Source: Mesodorylaimus sp. YZB2_4
Lineage: Eukaryota; Nematoda; Enoplea; Dorylaimida; Dorylaimidae
DNA: 64,000 nucleotides
NCBI GenBank assembly: GCA_030248295.1
Contig: JASANH010000299.1
Coordinates: forward strand, 62,001-126,000
Direction of reading: 5' to 3'
The notes below the pieces were generated by a model. It had not been told where the DNA came from, did no database searches, and saw only the letters and a list, made by a program, of their open reading frames with translations. Within the stretch, counting starts at the first letter, position 1. Every line of letters begins with the position of its first letter. A program made the translations under genes and the position numbers. This document shows, piece after piece, positions 19,903-32,085 of the stretch.

Positions 19903-20754
19903 TTAATGTCGATCGATAAATTGGGCTTCGTCATCCTTTGGCGCTATGATGTTGCAAGTGCTGCCGTCTATGCATCCGAATACGCAAGGAGAGCCTCGAT
20001 CGCCTGGGAACTTATTGGCCATTCCATTCAATTTTTGTTGTTCACCCAGCCAGTCGACGATTGTTGGAAAAATATGCCGGTTCACGGCATCGACGAATCG
20101 ATGGATGGTCCTTGACAAAGTCGCCTCACTGACACCTTGTGCATCGCTGACCGATTGATATCCATCGCCCGAGACCAAATACCTCAAAAAAAGCATAAGC
20201 AACATGAATCTTCTGTTCCATTCCCAAAAACGATAACGCAGAGTAAGTGTAAAGTAAGCACTGCAGTGTAAAATGTGCAGTACTTAAAAGATTTTTATTG
20301 TTTCTGACTAAAATTTAAAAAAATTTTTCAGTTGTTCATAACTTCGAAAATAAAGGACAAGCTTAACAAAACCAATATCACTTACCGTGACAGCAAAATT
20401 TGTTGCCAAAGGATCCAAAGCGCAATTCTTCTCGGTGTTATGCGCGATAACTCCACCGATTCGATCCCACAATAATTCCACGCGATTCAATGTCAGTCGA
20501 AACCGTTTTCTCGTGTCGATATTATCGAGATTGCAATAATTCCGAGGACGGAAAAGTCGAGGTCTTTCGGGTGGTCGTTCGCCGTCATTTACTTCATCCA
20601 ACTCGAAGAAATTTTGTTGATGATACAGACCGATATTCATTTTCCACAAGTAGTCGACACTTTCGAATAAAATTAAGTTGTTTTTGCCGACTTCCAGCAA
20701 ATTTTGACGATGGATAATCTCTTTACCCACCTTCGAAGCAGGGTTAATATTCAT
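19903..20754 (-). mobile_element. PIF/Harbinger (HARBI1-like) nuclease fragment
   Basis: The minus strand encodes an N-terminal segment (DTRKRFRLTLNRVELLWDRI... ALDPLATNFAVT) ending at a donor-like gtaagt near 20388. A second segment follows (MLLMLFLRYLVSGDGYQSVS, GVSEATLSRTIHRFVDAVN, then FGCIDGSTCNI), which holds the first catalytic Asp of the Harbinger DDE nuclease (CIDG). The order matches HARBI1 (HTH-like 'GVS..T.SR..', then '.G.IDG..'). The second and third catalytic residues are missing because the sequence ends at about 19903, at the junction with the gypsy RT. The two segments are separated by about 180 bp that could be an intron or a deletion scar; the reading phases do not join cleanly. 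The copy is truncated. Confidence 0.8.
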
Positions 20755-21283
20755 GGGTAATTCTCTGCGATTTTATCCATTTTTCTGGGTTATGCGGCAT
20801 ACTGTTGGGTTTTGGTGAAACGCACAGGTAGATTATCTGGGTTTAATCCGTGGGCAGACTACCGATGGATAATGGTCGGGTATGATTATTGGTGAAACAC
20901 AGATAGGTGCTACAGAGAGGTGCTGGTAGAACCCGTGGTGAAACAGTCCCCTAAGGCAGTCGGCCAGGTGATACACATCCCAGCGATAGGTTGAAAGGTC
21001 AGTTCAGATCAAGAACTATATCACTATGTAGGGTGATGACAAGAATTGTTAATTGTCGGCAGATGGAGCGGAATCAAATGAACTTTGTCGCACGCGTTAT
21101 ACAGTGCGCAGAATATAGCAGAACATACAGCGTGGTATTCATTTTTAGATGCAAATCGATGTTTATTCTGTCGATCAACAGCAGGCTGCAATTCTCATAG
21201 CTCGCTAACCTCTCCTCTCAAACAAATATTCCACACTTTTGAGCTTGGTTGTGGAACTTATTCTGCCCAAAGTTTCACAAAGT

Positions 21284-22687
21284 TCATGCATCAGCCTCTT
21301 GTTCCTGTTCTGACTCCTCTTGTGACTCCTGTTCTGGTTCAGGTTGTTGTTCAGGTTCAGGTTTAGGTTCAGGTTCTGGCTCTCGCTCTGGCTCCACTGG
21401 TTCCTCGCCTCCACATCCCTTGACAATCACGTAGTCGGTCAACTCGTCCTCACGAGTCTCCAATGAATCAGTATCAGTGAGCAAGGATCCAGCTTGCGGC
21501 CAGCAGACTTTGTGCTGTGGAAAATAGTTTACAGCCTGGCAATCGGGAAGATCCTTGCATGCGTTGACGCAGTCGTCTTCGGTTTCAACATTTTCTATCG
21601 GTTCTCCAACAAGACTTCCTCCAACTAACAAGTGCTCCTTGCGGCAGTCTGCGTTTCGCTTTTTGCGATATCCAGGAACCCTCGGTATTTCTGGAGGTAC
21701 TGTAATATGTAAAATACCAGGACGTGGCGCATCACCCACGTCAACTTCTTCCCCTTCTTCCTTATTAGAAGGGCCAGCTTCTTCGGGCTCCTCAGGTTCT
21801 GCTGGTTCCACCGGCTCGTTCGTTTCTTCCGATTCTTGCGACTGCTCCGCAGACTGTTTAGGCTCTTCAGACTCTTGAGCTTCGTCTGATGCTCCCGAGT
21901 TTTCTTGCGACTGTTCCTCAGATTGTTCCGACTCCTGATCTTCTTCGGACTCTCCTGATTCATCAGGTCGTGTTGCTGGTGGGAGGATGTTTGCTGGTCT
22001 TTCAATACCACCCGTGCACCCCTTGACCACAACATAAACGGTGCCCTCTTCTTCGCGAGACGCGAGTCGGTCTTTGTATTCAGGGTCGGCCAAAGACTCG
22101 ACTTGGGGAAGACAAGCTTTGTGATCGGCCCAGTAATTGATAGCATTGCAGTTCTCCAGTTTGTTGCATTCTTCAACACAACCTTCCTCGGTTGCTACGT
22201 TCTCTATATAGTTGTCCACTGCCCAAGAACCTCCGACCAATACATTCTCCAGGCGACACTCTCCGCTTTGATTTTCTGCCTCGCGCTTCTTGCGACTCTG
22301 ACCGCATCCTTTGACAATGATGTAGATCGTAGAGGGGATTTCGCCTGTGGCCAAGTCGTCTTTGTTGTTGTCAGTCAAGACTTCCTCTTCCGGCAAGCAC
22401 GCTTTGTGCTCGGGGAAGTAGTTGACAGCGCGGCACTTTTCCAATGCCTTGCATTTATCGATGCACTCCTGTTCGCTCAGGCCCTCGATATACCCGTCTC
22501 CCACCACAGTACCTCCAACGAACAGACCTTGCCTCCTGCACTCCACTTGTCTTTTGTGGATTGGCCCGGCCAAAACTGAGTTAGCAGCTATGACCTAAAA
22601 AGGACACTGGGACCTTATCCAGGTTATGCATTGGCATGCAGAACTCACCGCTGACAATGCAGCCAACATGAAATTAGCCAAAGTCAT
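21284..22687 (-). CDS. Secreted three-PAN-module proprotein with furin-type sites
   Basis: Two exons on the minus strand, 22687-22649 (13 codons) and 22594-21284, give 449 residues. Donor is gtgagt, acceptor ccttttt ending in ag, junction in phase 0. The signal peptide MTLANFMLAALSA/VIAANSVLA spans the intron. Three PAN/Apple-like modules each have six Cys with C-x3-C, then AVNYF or AINYW, then a final VKGC. Module 1 spans residues 32-110. R114-R117 (RKKR) follows at once. Module 2 starts at C126. An acidic Glu/Ser-rich linker, then a second RKKR directly before module 3 (ADCRK). The C-terminal tail is (PE)n-rich. RXKR is the consensus for furin-like proprotein convertases, so the product is probably cut into separate modules. 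The closest relative is the copy at 25029-26261, with the same module order. Function is unknown; PAN modules usually bind proteins or sugars outside the cell. Confidence 0.88.
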
Positions 22688-22735
22688 GGCGATTGAATTG
22701 TAGTTGAGAGTTTCAACTGTAGGACGCCTTCGTTG

Positions 22736-22773
22736 CACTGAACGAGTCTTTCCAGCAGAGGATTCTTATATAC
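22736..22773 (-). promoter_or_regulatory. TATA box and initiator of the three-PAN gene
   Basis: On the minus strand TATATAAG lies at 22772-22765, with a TCAGTG initiator-like sequence about 30 bp downstream near 22736. The start codon is at 22687. Spacing is typical of a focused TATA promoter. Confidence 0.6.
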
Positions 22774-22799
22774 TGTGTGTATAGTCTGTCTATGGAAGT

Positions 22800-25020
22800 C
22801 AGAGGGGCTCGGAAGGCACCTGAGTCAACCTACATAGGTCAGTTTTGCCGCCTCATTCATCCACGAAACATCATGTATCTATAGTAGAACTATGTTCGAG
22901 TAAACTGTACTTGTCGCAAGGGCAGCGGCGGCTGTACAGACGCGTCTCGTCTCGGTAGTTTATAGGAGTGCCTATTTGCCTATCCATGGAGGAAGAGTGG
23001 GCAAAGTGAGTCTTTGGCGAGATATCAGGTGGATAAAGCTGCAGTAGGCCCTGCTCCCTGCCTATTTATTCCCAAATGGCAGAAATGATTGCGCACTGCA
23101 GGTGGGGCTGCGAATGAAAACAGAGCGGGGAATGGAGCACAGACGTGACTGTTGTGTGATTGCACACGGAAGACGCAAATGGCTTTTACATACTTGACTA
23201 ATCGTGGGTTCGATTAGTCAAAAAGTAACAAAACTGCTTCTGAAGGGTTTTTTGTTCGGCTTAGAATCATGCAATATTAAAGTGTTAAACGAAAAATACC
23301 ACGAAGCTGAACCTTTTGTAAGTGCTTATGCATACTGTACTTTAAGAAACCCAATAACCCAATCTAACATTTTTTGGTTTCGTTGGCTTCTCACATGCAC
23401 ACGCGGGCCATTTTTGTTGCATCATAGCATGAGCCTTGCTGATGTTGCTATACTGAATTAATTTTTTAAATTAATCACCTAGGCTCTTTTGTGAAAGTGT
23501 CCTGAAAGTAATAGATTCGTATATGAGATGTTCTGTTAATTCCAGTTTAGGCCCAGAGTATAGTTCGATGCGATGCGTCAAATAAGCGTGCGATGCGACA
23601 CTTTTGGGTCAACTGACAATGTGAAAAGGTGCCTAAACGTCGCATCGCATGCTTATTACGCATCGCATCGAACTATACTTCCAGCTTTAGTCTTTTCTGG
23701 AGACTTCCCTCTGCCCGTTTTTTTTCTATCCCATGTTTCCCTCTACCCGACTCACAAATATTCACGAAATAATTTCAGAGATTCTTTTCGCTTTTATCCA
23801 TCTTTTAGAATTCACAGCAGTTGCTGCCAAACGCATCACAGCACGGCCAATCTGTCGATCCCCACAGGTTCGCATTCAGATGCTTCGTAAGTTTTATGAA
23901 AGAATGCGAGACATTGGAAAGAAAAGTTTACATAATATGATCACCTTTGATGAACAGAAGGCTTAATTCAAAAGATTTTATGATTTCAATCTGATCAAAC
24001 TTAGCATCCTGAATGATGATGAAGGGATATTGCAATTGTAGCGATATGTACGAAGTAATGAGCGGGTGGCAATTGTGTGCGATCATGCAAAGTCATGTAA
24101 TTTGAAGTTTTTTTTAAATAGTATTTCTGGCTGTACAGCTCGTTTCAAAAATTACAGCAGGCTCCCTGTGAAAATAGCATTTGATAAGAGGCTCTAGGAG
24201 CAGAGGTGCTAACTGCCACACTGTAATAGCAGATGCTGTCCGATTGTTTCCCGTGTATCTCCCTGACACTGGACTCTTGTGATGCTGCTAATCATGGGCT
24301 CAGAGGCTAGAATACAGTACCTGTAACCTTTATATGTTCAACAGTACCATTGCTGGTCGAGCAAAACTTCACCGTCTCGCTCATCTACAATAGATCGCGA
24401 TCTGTATTCCTCAGCGATGCGTCCCTTGTGCGCGCACGTCTCACTAGCGGTCAAATTTATGCACCACAGTTCAGTGTGTCGGGACGGGAAGCTTGAAAAC
24501 TATGCTCTTCAGTAGTCTGGACATAAGAACATCACTGGGTAAAAAAATGATGACAGTGCATCAGTCCCTAACATTAGTCCCGCGCAGGACAGTGCACATA
24601 CAGTATGTACATATGCGCGATGTCCGAAGTGTTCAACTGGACACTGAATGGACACAGAGCTAAGAATCCAGCGGCTTACACTACAGTAGATAGATGAAGC
24701 AAACTCCTGAAAAGCAGTAGACAAACGACTCTGCTCGAAAGCTAATAAGCCTCTGCCCAGATTTTATCTCCACAACTCGCCCTTCCTTGGCTTTGCTTGA
24801 CTTAACTGACCTTTCGTCGATTCCCTGTGTATTTCCGGATCTAAAATCTTGCATTCCCTCAAGTAAGAAGCAAGAGTCTCAGTTACGTGCAATTTACAGC
24901 TAACACATGCTCACCACAATAAAATAAAGCTTTATCTTAAATTGGCAGAAATTCTCTCTGGACAATCTTTTTTCAGCTCAAACTTTTCTGTAGATACTTT
25001 CTCCACGTTTTTAAGGTTGA
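22800..25020. other. Intergenic region between PAN paralogues
   Basis: No gene is recognised. It holds the small foldback at 23558-23678 and otherwise only short frames without domain or splice support. Confidence 0.6.
23558..23678. repeat. Foldback with about 40-bp arms rich in GATGCG
   Basis: Arm 23558-23599 (gtatagttcgatgcgatgcg...) pairs with 23639-23678 apart from a 2-base length difference and one substitution. The loop is 39 bp. The GCGATGCG motif also repeats within each arm. Confidence 0.9.
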
Positions 25021-25028
25021 GTATCTTT

Positions 25029-26261
25029 TCATGGGTGAGCCTCAACTTCTAACCCTGGCTCTGACTCAGATCCTGAATACCCCTCTCTGTCACAGCCCTT
25101 AACGATAACATAGTCGGTGCCTTCCTCCTCCCGCGTTTCCAATACGTCTGCATCGGCGGTCAATGATTGAGCTTGCGGCCAGCAAACGCTATTTTGAGGA
25201 AAATAATTGACAGCTCGACATTCTGAAAGTGCGATGCACGCTTTGACACAGTCATCCTCGGTTTCCACATTTTCAATCGGCCCTCCAATAAGAGCGCCGC
25301 TAACAAGCAAGCGTGCCTTCCTGCAATCAGTGCTTCGCCTTTTGCGCGTTGGCCTTTCGTAAGGTGCTGACACAAGGATATCGTATCCCCCAAGATTCGG
25401 GTTTGGTGGGGCGTTGGGATCTCGGTCACCCTGCATCGAGACACCATCCTGGCCAGTTGTCTGATTCCAATTCTCGCCTTGTGATGTTTCTGAAGTAGTC
25501 GAGTTGTCAGACTCCTCGGAGCTTTCCATTTCTCTCGATTCCTCAGGCAACTTCTGGCGGAGGATGCCGGCTGGTAGTTTTAAGTCGTTCGGGCAGCCTC
25601 TGACGAGCACATAAACTGTGCCCTCTTCCTCTCTCGTAAGAAGAATATCTTTGTATTCCGGGTCGACTAATGATTTCACGTGCGGCTGACAGTCTTCATA
25701 GTCGGGCCAGTAGTTTACAGCAGTGCAGTCCTCCAATTTCCTGCATTCGTTGATGCAAGCTTCTTCAGATGGTACATTCTCGATGTAGTCGTACTTCCAT
25801 TTAGATCCGACCAATACATTCTCAAGGCGACATCCTTCCTTCTGGTCGAATTTGATTCCTTTCCCGCGCTTTTGACGACTCTGTCCACATCCCTTGACAA
25901 TGATGTAGACCGTGAAGGGAACATCGCTAGTGCCCAGCTTGTCATTGTTGTCTATAGTGAAGACTTCCTCTTGCGGCAAGCAAGCTTTGTGTTCAGGGAA
26001 ATAATTAACGGAGTTACACTTTTCCAAGGCCACGCATTTGTCGATGCACTCCTGCTCGCTCACATCCTCGATATACCCTTCGCCCACCACAGTGCCTCCA
26101 ACGAACAAACCTTCCTTTCGGCACTCATTGTCAGCCGAAGTTGAGAGAACAGCTAGGACCTAAAACATACTCATTGGGACATCGTGTCACTTTCTGAATA
26201 TTTACTACTATATAGAGCTTACGGCTGTCAATGCGACCAGCATGAAATTAGAACAAGTCAT
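25029..26261 (-). CDS. Secreted three-PAN-module proprotein (paralogue)
   Basis: Exons 26261-26223 (13 codons) and 26159-25029 give 389 residues; donor gtaagc, acceptor gttttag, phase 0. The signal peptide is MTCSNFMLVALTA/VLAVLSTSA. Module 1 (from ECRKEG) ends VKGC, followed by the furin-type site RQKR. Module 2 (GCRLEN... VRGC) is followed by a Ser/Glu/Asn-rich linker. A basic site RKRR sits directly before module 3 (TDCRKARLL... VKGC). The tail is short and acidic. Against the copy at 21284-22687, modules 1, 2 and 3 align one to one, with EHKACLP, NYWPD and ENVETEDDCV kept. A tandem duplicate on the same strand, 2.3 kb upstream of that gene in the transcriptional sense. A weak TATA-like attaaaa lies near 26335-26343. 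Confidence 0.88.
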
Positions 26262-26691
26262 GGCGATAGATGTCGAAACTTCCGTAAGTTTGGATTGAGC
26301 CAGATGACACAAAGTTTCATTTACTGCTTTGTGTTTTAATACACACATCATCAAAGCGCCTGTAGATAGGGCAGCTAAGTCAATCCACTTTATGTAGTCA
26401 ACTTTGTCGGTTGTTTTATAAAAACACTAATGAATGGGCCCCAGCCAACAAGTGTACAAACAGTGAAGTCAACTTGGATGCACAGTACAGTATGATGACG
26501 ACACGAATGGCTGCCCTCTTTTCCATGGTGCCAGAAAGAATGGCACTCACGCGAAGGTTATTTAACAATGTTCCATGGAAGAATTCTATTCTGCCTCGGG
26601 AGCCCTTTCTGATTTTCTACAAAATTGTGGGGTAAATTGTGCCAAAAAATATGATTAGGTTTGCACTAGGTGCACACTTCAGTCCAAAACC

Positions 26692-26853
26692 CTGTCATAC
26701 TTTATCCATAGCCAAGCACCACAAGGCGCACTCGAGGGCTAAGGAACACATAATTGACAATCATTTTGTACCGAGCCGGGAGTCGAACCCTCTCCTGTAA
26801 GTGCACACGCAGCGTGAGAGGCAGACGCCTTAACCTGCTAGGCCACGACCCAG
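26692..26853 (-). repeat. tRNA-derived SINE, family 1, copy 1
   Basis: Read on the minus strand it starts gggtcgtggcctagcaggtt (A-box region) and carries gggttcgactcc, the B box of a pol III promoter. A unique body (caattatgtgttccttagcc) and a tail ctatggataaagtatgaca follow. A co-linear copy lies at 27377-27538 on the plus strand. Confidence 0.85.
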
Positions 26854-27376
26854 GTTATCAGTTAAAAGCATTGTGATCGTTCTCTAATCAGGCGATTAGC
26901 CAAAGACATTCTGATCAGTCACCAATCATGTGATCACCCCATCAGCACGAATTACTGCGATCATCCAAATGCAGGTCAGTCCTACAACTCTACAGCATGC
27001 CACGCAAGAGCCTCGAGTCCTACTTAAGATACCAGGTATGCATTATGTGCATAATTTTAAAATTGTGCCAACGTTTCCGGCCCATTATAAGCGTCAGATA
27101 AGAGAAAATACGCGATTAAAATTTTGATAGCCGATCCGACGATGTTTGTCAAAATAAACAAGACCTTGTGGTTAGTGCATTACCCATAGTGTTCGGATGC
27201 ACTGTTTCCGCGCCCTAACGTTGACTTACGTATGCCTTCATGTACGTGGTATGTGTCTCGTCTTTCTGATGGACTGTGTGGAATTGCTGCCACACACCCT
27301 GTCCCTCTGTCTAAAATTGCTCAACGGTGCGGTGCACTTTACATCGAATGAACCGATTTTGGAGGGGAGCTTTACC

Positions 27377-27538
27377 GGGGTCGCAGCCAAGAGGGTTAAG
27401 GCGTCTGCCTCTCACGCTGGGTGCGCACTTACAGGGGAGGGTTCGACTCCCGCCTCGGTACAAAATGATTGTCAATTATGTGTTCCTTAGCCCTCGAGTG
27501 CGCTGTATAGTGCTTGGCTATGGATGAAGTATGATATG
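27377..27538 (+). repeat. tRNA-derived SINE, family 1, copy 2
   Basis: The B box gggttcgactcccgcctcgg and the body cctcgagtgcgc...gcttggctatggat match the copy at 26692-26853. The A-box half is altered (gcagccaagagggttaaggc). Confidence 0.85.
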
Positions 27539-27907
27539 GCTTGATGAAGCAAATTATCCTAGAAGAGGAAACCAAACGGTCTCGCATACTTTCTTGGGTT
27601 ATTCATTTAGATAGCAAGGTGCTCTACACACCACTAATGTAACTCAGCCTAAACAACGTAGTTTCTCGCTCTGTCTCACTTAACTCATATGCTTTCGAGT
27701 AAAGTTTCCGATGACCAGGACTGCTTGTCCCTCTATCCTACGCCGACTAACAAGTAAGCTCAATCAATACTCTACCTATGCATACGGGGCAGAAACTTCT
27801 GTACATAAATGTGTGTTTATGGCATGTTAGGCTTTGCATAAACGCCAAATTTTACGGTATGTACAGTGAACAACAATGGCTAAAACAGTTTTCTCAAATT
27901 TTGGGGC

Positions 27908-30900
27908 TCACTGAGCATCCAAGAAATTAGTGAAAGGTGGCAATGCATATCGGGGCTGTTTTCCAGAATTTTTCCAGGTGAGTGGCGTACCAATCGCTAA
28001 CTCCACATTCGAAATGTTTGTCTCAGGTAGTGGATACTTCTTGAGTTTGACCAGTCTGCGTACACTTTTTGAAAGAGGAATGCGAAAAGTATCAAAATGT
28101 TTCGTTAAATCGTGGCCAGTCATTTCGCACAAGGTTTCGTAAACCGCATCGATTTTGTCCTGCTTACTCGCATATTGATCACAGATTTTGTCCGACTCAT
28201 CGACGAATCGTTTGCGGAAACGTCGATTCATGTATCTGAATGGTTCGTAGCCATAAGTGGCGAATAACTGAACCCAAAATATGAGCGCTTGGAATGGTTT
28301 GAGTTCGTCGTACGTCTGATTTGAGGCCAATGCAGGAACTGTACCGTCCTTCCATATTTTCAAATAATCGTGACCAGCCCGTTTATTCGACCTGCAAGCC
28401 ACAGTCTGTTTTCCGTCACCGCAGAAATAGGCAATGTGAAAAGTGCAATAAATGTTGTTTGTGACTTCGAGACCCAGTTCGTGTGAGAAGCAGGGTGTTT
28501 GAAGATTGTGAGCAAATTCGTGAGCGAAACCCCACAGTGCCCTAAAAGCAATCAATTCTCAGAACCACTGTAGCAGATAGTATATAGTACTGTACTGTTC
28601 AGCGGCAGTTCTTGTTGTTCATGGGGTTGTTATCCATCTGCTTGTATAAGCAAGCAAGCGTGGCTACATCTTCATTATTAGTGCCAGTAATTAAGTGCTC
28701 CCATCTCTGTCCATGTCGACCAACAAATCACCGCTATTGCATTCTGCAAGTGGCGAGGACAGCTCTATCCGAGGAAGGGCATTAAGAAGTCTAGACATAG
28801 AGGCTTTCGTCGTGGAATGACTTCTGCACTCCCAGTTTTATGCTTGCCACTTCTCTCTAGATAAATTAGTTTGATTCATATCTGAAGCAGCTTGAAAAAC
28901 ATTGCAGACTGCTATCCTATGTATATTCGGCCACTCTTTACGCAGCAGACGCGGTACGGCATTTGAAATTTTTCGTGGTCCTAGCATGAAGATGCGCAGA
29001 ATCTGTGGCCTCGTCGTTTCTCGACTTTTGATTCCCCTGGTTCGTGTATGTAGCCGACGGTCTGGCGCCACGGCTGGCGGCGGCCACAGAAAGATTGAAA
29101 ACATTATAGATCTTGACACATGCATTTTGTGGAGAAATCAATCCTTAGGGATCTCCAAGTTTTCGCCTTCCAGGGATGTGAGCACATCATCCTCACTGTT
29201 CCTCACCATTTCTCACACGACGGTGCGAAACGGAAGCGACCCTAAAACCTCAAGTCCTGGCACGCCCCTGACCTACACCATCAACGCTCTTGCCAACAAT
29301 GCCTTCTTACATATAGCAGATTTGGAAAACTTCGCATCCTATGTATCTCTTCCCTTTACTTACCAATTGGAAAACGCCAGGGTAATTTGCTGATCAGAGA
29401 ATAAATTAACGGTGACTGGATTTCCGGCATGCATATATCCGTGTAAACTGACATCCCTCGTCCACCAATGCCATCCTTCGGGTACGGCGTGTATGCTTCC
29501 CTTCTTAGCATCCAAGTCATATCCACTCAGCAAATAATTGTTTTTGAACATGAGATCATATCTTTTCACCATGGCTACGATTTGAGCGAATGATGCATTT
29601 TCGTATGGCCTCTTGATGTCTAGTCCGATCACATGCTGTCCTTGGAATGTTACCCAGCTCGGTTCCTTTTTTAATTCCTCAGCCCACTGTCTTACCGTGG
29701 TCTCCCCTAATGTGAAAGTCGCCATAGGGGCGCCATATATTGTCACAATGACTGGCTTCGTTCTGTTCTTATCGACTCCGATTACTTCTAATGTCAATGG
29801 ACCCCCGAAAGGTGACCTGAACTTGTTCCTTCCTGGCATGAGGATATGTTGCACAGTGACTTGAGGCGGCCTCGGCCAGAGCATATCATCCACCAAAAAT
29901 GTATTTAAATATAGAGATGCTCTAATGGTCACCCTAGTCACATCAAAGTTGCTGACCCTGATCACTATCGGTTTCCATGGTTTGGCGTACATGCCTGTAG
30001 GGATACGATTCCTGCTAGGTCTGTATTCGTACCCCACACCGCCAGCCTTCATGCTCACATCGAGTTTCAGCAAAGCTCTGCCAAATTTCTTCAACCCGTA
30101 ATCGATTGGGAAGCAATTACAGGGCGCAGCAGGCTCGCATTTACAGCAAGTCTCTTCGCTAATAGTGACCGGAGGGTGTGCTGGTGTGGAGGCCATCATC
30201 TGATGTATCAAGGCAGTCACATATTGGGCACGCAGCTGATTTTTTCTTTTATTTATTGGGAATGTAAAATTAATATTTTTGAGTAATTTCGCCTTTTTCT
30301 TTATTTCCGATCCCCAAACCCATTTATCACAATAATAACGTAATGATGACTTATTCCAATAATGGGGTAGCCAGGTCCTATTAATGATGGAAGATATTTT
30401 TTTGGTCACGACTCCATGTTTGACATCAATAATTAATTTATACTTGGAATAATAGTTTTCGATATAAAAATAATTATAATCTGGATCACGCGGCAGTAAT
30501 TTAGTTCTTACTTTAGCCAATACGAATTTCTGTGCAGGATTTTTTGGCTGGCACAATTGCAATCGAGCAGGTTCAGTTGTATTATCCAGGGTCAAACAGT
30601 AATTTGCATTGTGTTTTAAACGCAGTGTGACAACGTGGTTGGATTCAGTCTTGTGAACCACCCAAATTTCTTCTGGTTTCTTAGCACAGGTCGTGGGAAA
30701 CACATCGCCTTGTGCATGATACCGTCCAGTAGCTGACGAGTTCAGATCGCTAGAAGCAGCACCAAGGCAACCAACTGTGTGGAGCCATAGGACTGTTTCA
30801 TAGCAAAGAATAGAATCTCCTTTCTGATTTTGGGCGAGGGAAAAATGTGGAATTATTTGGAATGACAATATGAAAAAGAAATTATGTGGACAATTTTTCA

Positions 30901-30925
30901 ATAATTTTCTTTTGAAGCAGACCAT
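27908..30925 (-). CDS. Secreted M60-like zinc metallopeptidase with beta-trefoil-like N-terminal region
   Basis: Two exons, 30925-29364 and 28541-27908, join in phase (donor gtaagt, acceptor ctttttag) into 731 residues. A basic start and a hydrophobic run (FFFILSFQIIPHFSLA) form a signal peptide. Around residues 70-135 a ricin-B-like beta-trefoil repeat is visible (CLTLDNTTEPARLQLCQ, then AQKFVL). The M60 region follows: PTGMYAKPWKPIVIRV, then YMHAGNPV, then HEFAHNLQ with the third zinc ligand in EVTNNIYC, giving HEXXH-x13-E. HAG.P, HE..HN.Q and EVTNNI are hallmarks of M60/enhancin-like peptidases, which cleave mucins and other O-glycoproteins. The junction makes SNW-ALWGFAHEFAH. The intron (28542-29363) contains repeat R2. 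A lectin-like part suggests it targets glycans. The N-terminal start is the least certain point. Confidence 0.87.
28935..29128. repeat. Dispersed repeat R2, copy 2 (intronic)
   Basis: Co-linear with 7836-8035. It lies wholly within the intron of the M60-like peptidase gene, between the two exons coding for the N-terminal part and the zinc site. Confidence 0.7.
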
Positions 30926-32085
30926 TTTGTCTTCTCATGCCTGTCCTTTCAGCCTCTTGTCTCGCTAGATAAACTTGAATTATTGATGTGGAAAAATAGG
31001 CGCACTGACATAGTGCTCTTTTGTTTTTGATGGATGCCCACTGTTCACAGCACAGGCGCTTATCGTTAGAAGAAACTAGTTGCTGATGTAATGTCATTCA
31101 GTCCAGCTCTGTGGGGGCTGGTCATAGTTGAAATGTATTGATCAGTGGCTATATTTACACAATGCTGACAAAAAATTGCGCATCTGTTTTTGGGACCGCC
31201 CAGTTTGGTACAGCATATTAGGATTACTATGTAGGTAGTTGGGTATTAAACGCTGCTCGATGTTAATGGCCAGAAAATTGCTACTCTAGTAAAAATCTAG
31301 CCATAATGGTGCAGGTGCGTGTTTTCTCGCTTTTTATAATTTCGCAACTTTGTCGCTTCCCACGCGACTGTGATTATAAGCGGACTCGGCCATATATGGC
31401 CGTAATTCTGTCATTTAAACAGTCGATGCACAGATGCAAAATAGGTAGGGTTGGTTGCATACAAAATACGCATACTGTACGCAAAGTTTGTGAATCGCAT
31501 TGAACTTTGGATGCGTATACAGTATGCGTACACCAGGCGGAATGTGTACGCATATACGAATTGGCAAACTTGCTTGTACGCAATACATAACATGCGTTCG
31601 TTAATTAGCCGCTTGAGCCGAGTTGAAAATTAAAAGAAATTTCTTACCAAAAGCCAAATTAGCAGGTGGAAGAATTCGAACTTGTAATTTATACATCTTT
31701 TCCTTACTGGTCGCAACAAATCCAATATTTGACTAGCGTTTTAGTTCGGCAGCTGTTGCCTCTAAATTCGGCAAAAAATTTAAAAAATATTAGCCAAAGA
31801 ACCTTTGTTGCAAGTCAATATTTGTCTGACTTTGTCAAAGTGTCATCTTCACACAATTTTTAAAACTTTGTACGTATCCTGATTTTGGTATAGTAAACCT
31901 GGCGACATCAGAATTTATGATCAAATGCAAAATAGAGAGTACAGCCATCAGGAGTTGGATACTTGCTGCGACAGAATCCTCAAATAAGTGAATCCGTCAA
32001 TTTTCCACTTATGCCCACGGTTTCCGAATATTTTTGATCCATAATGGTCAAAAATTAACAAAAGACTTACACGTGGTAAGATAAC

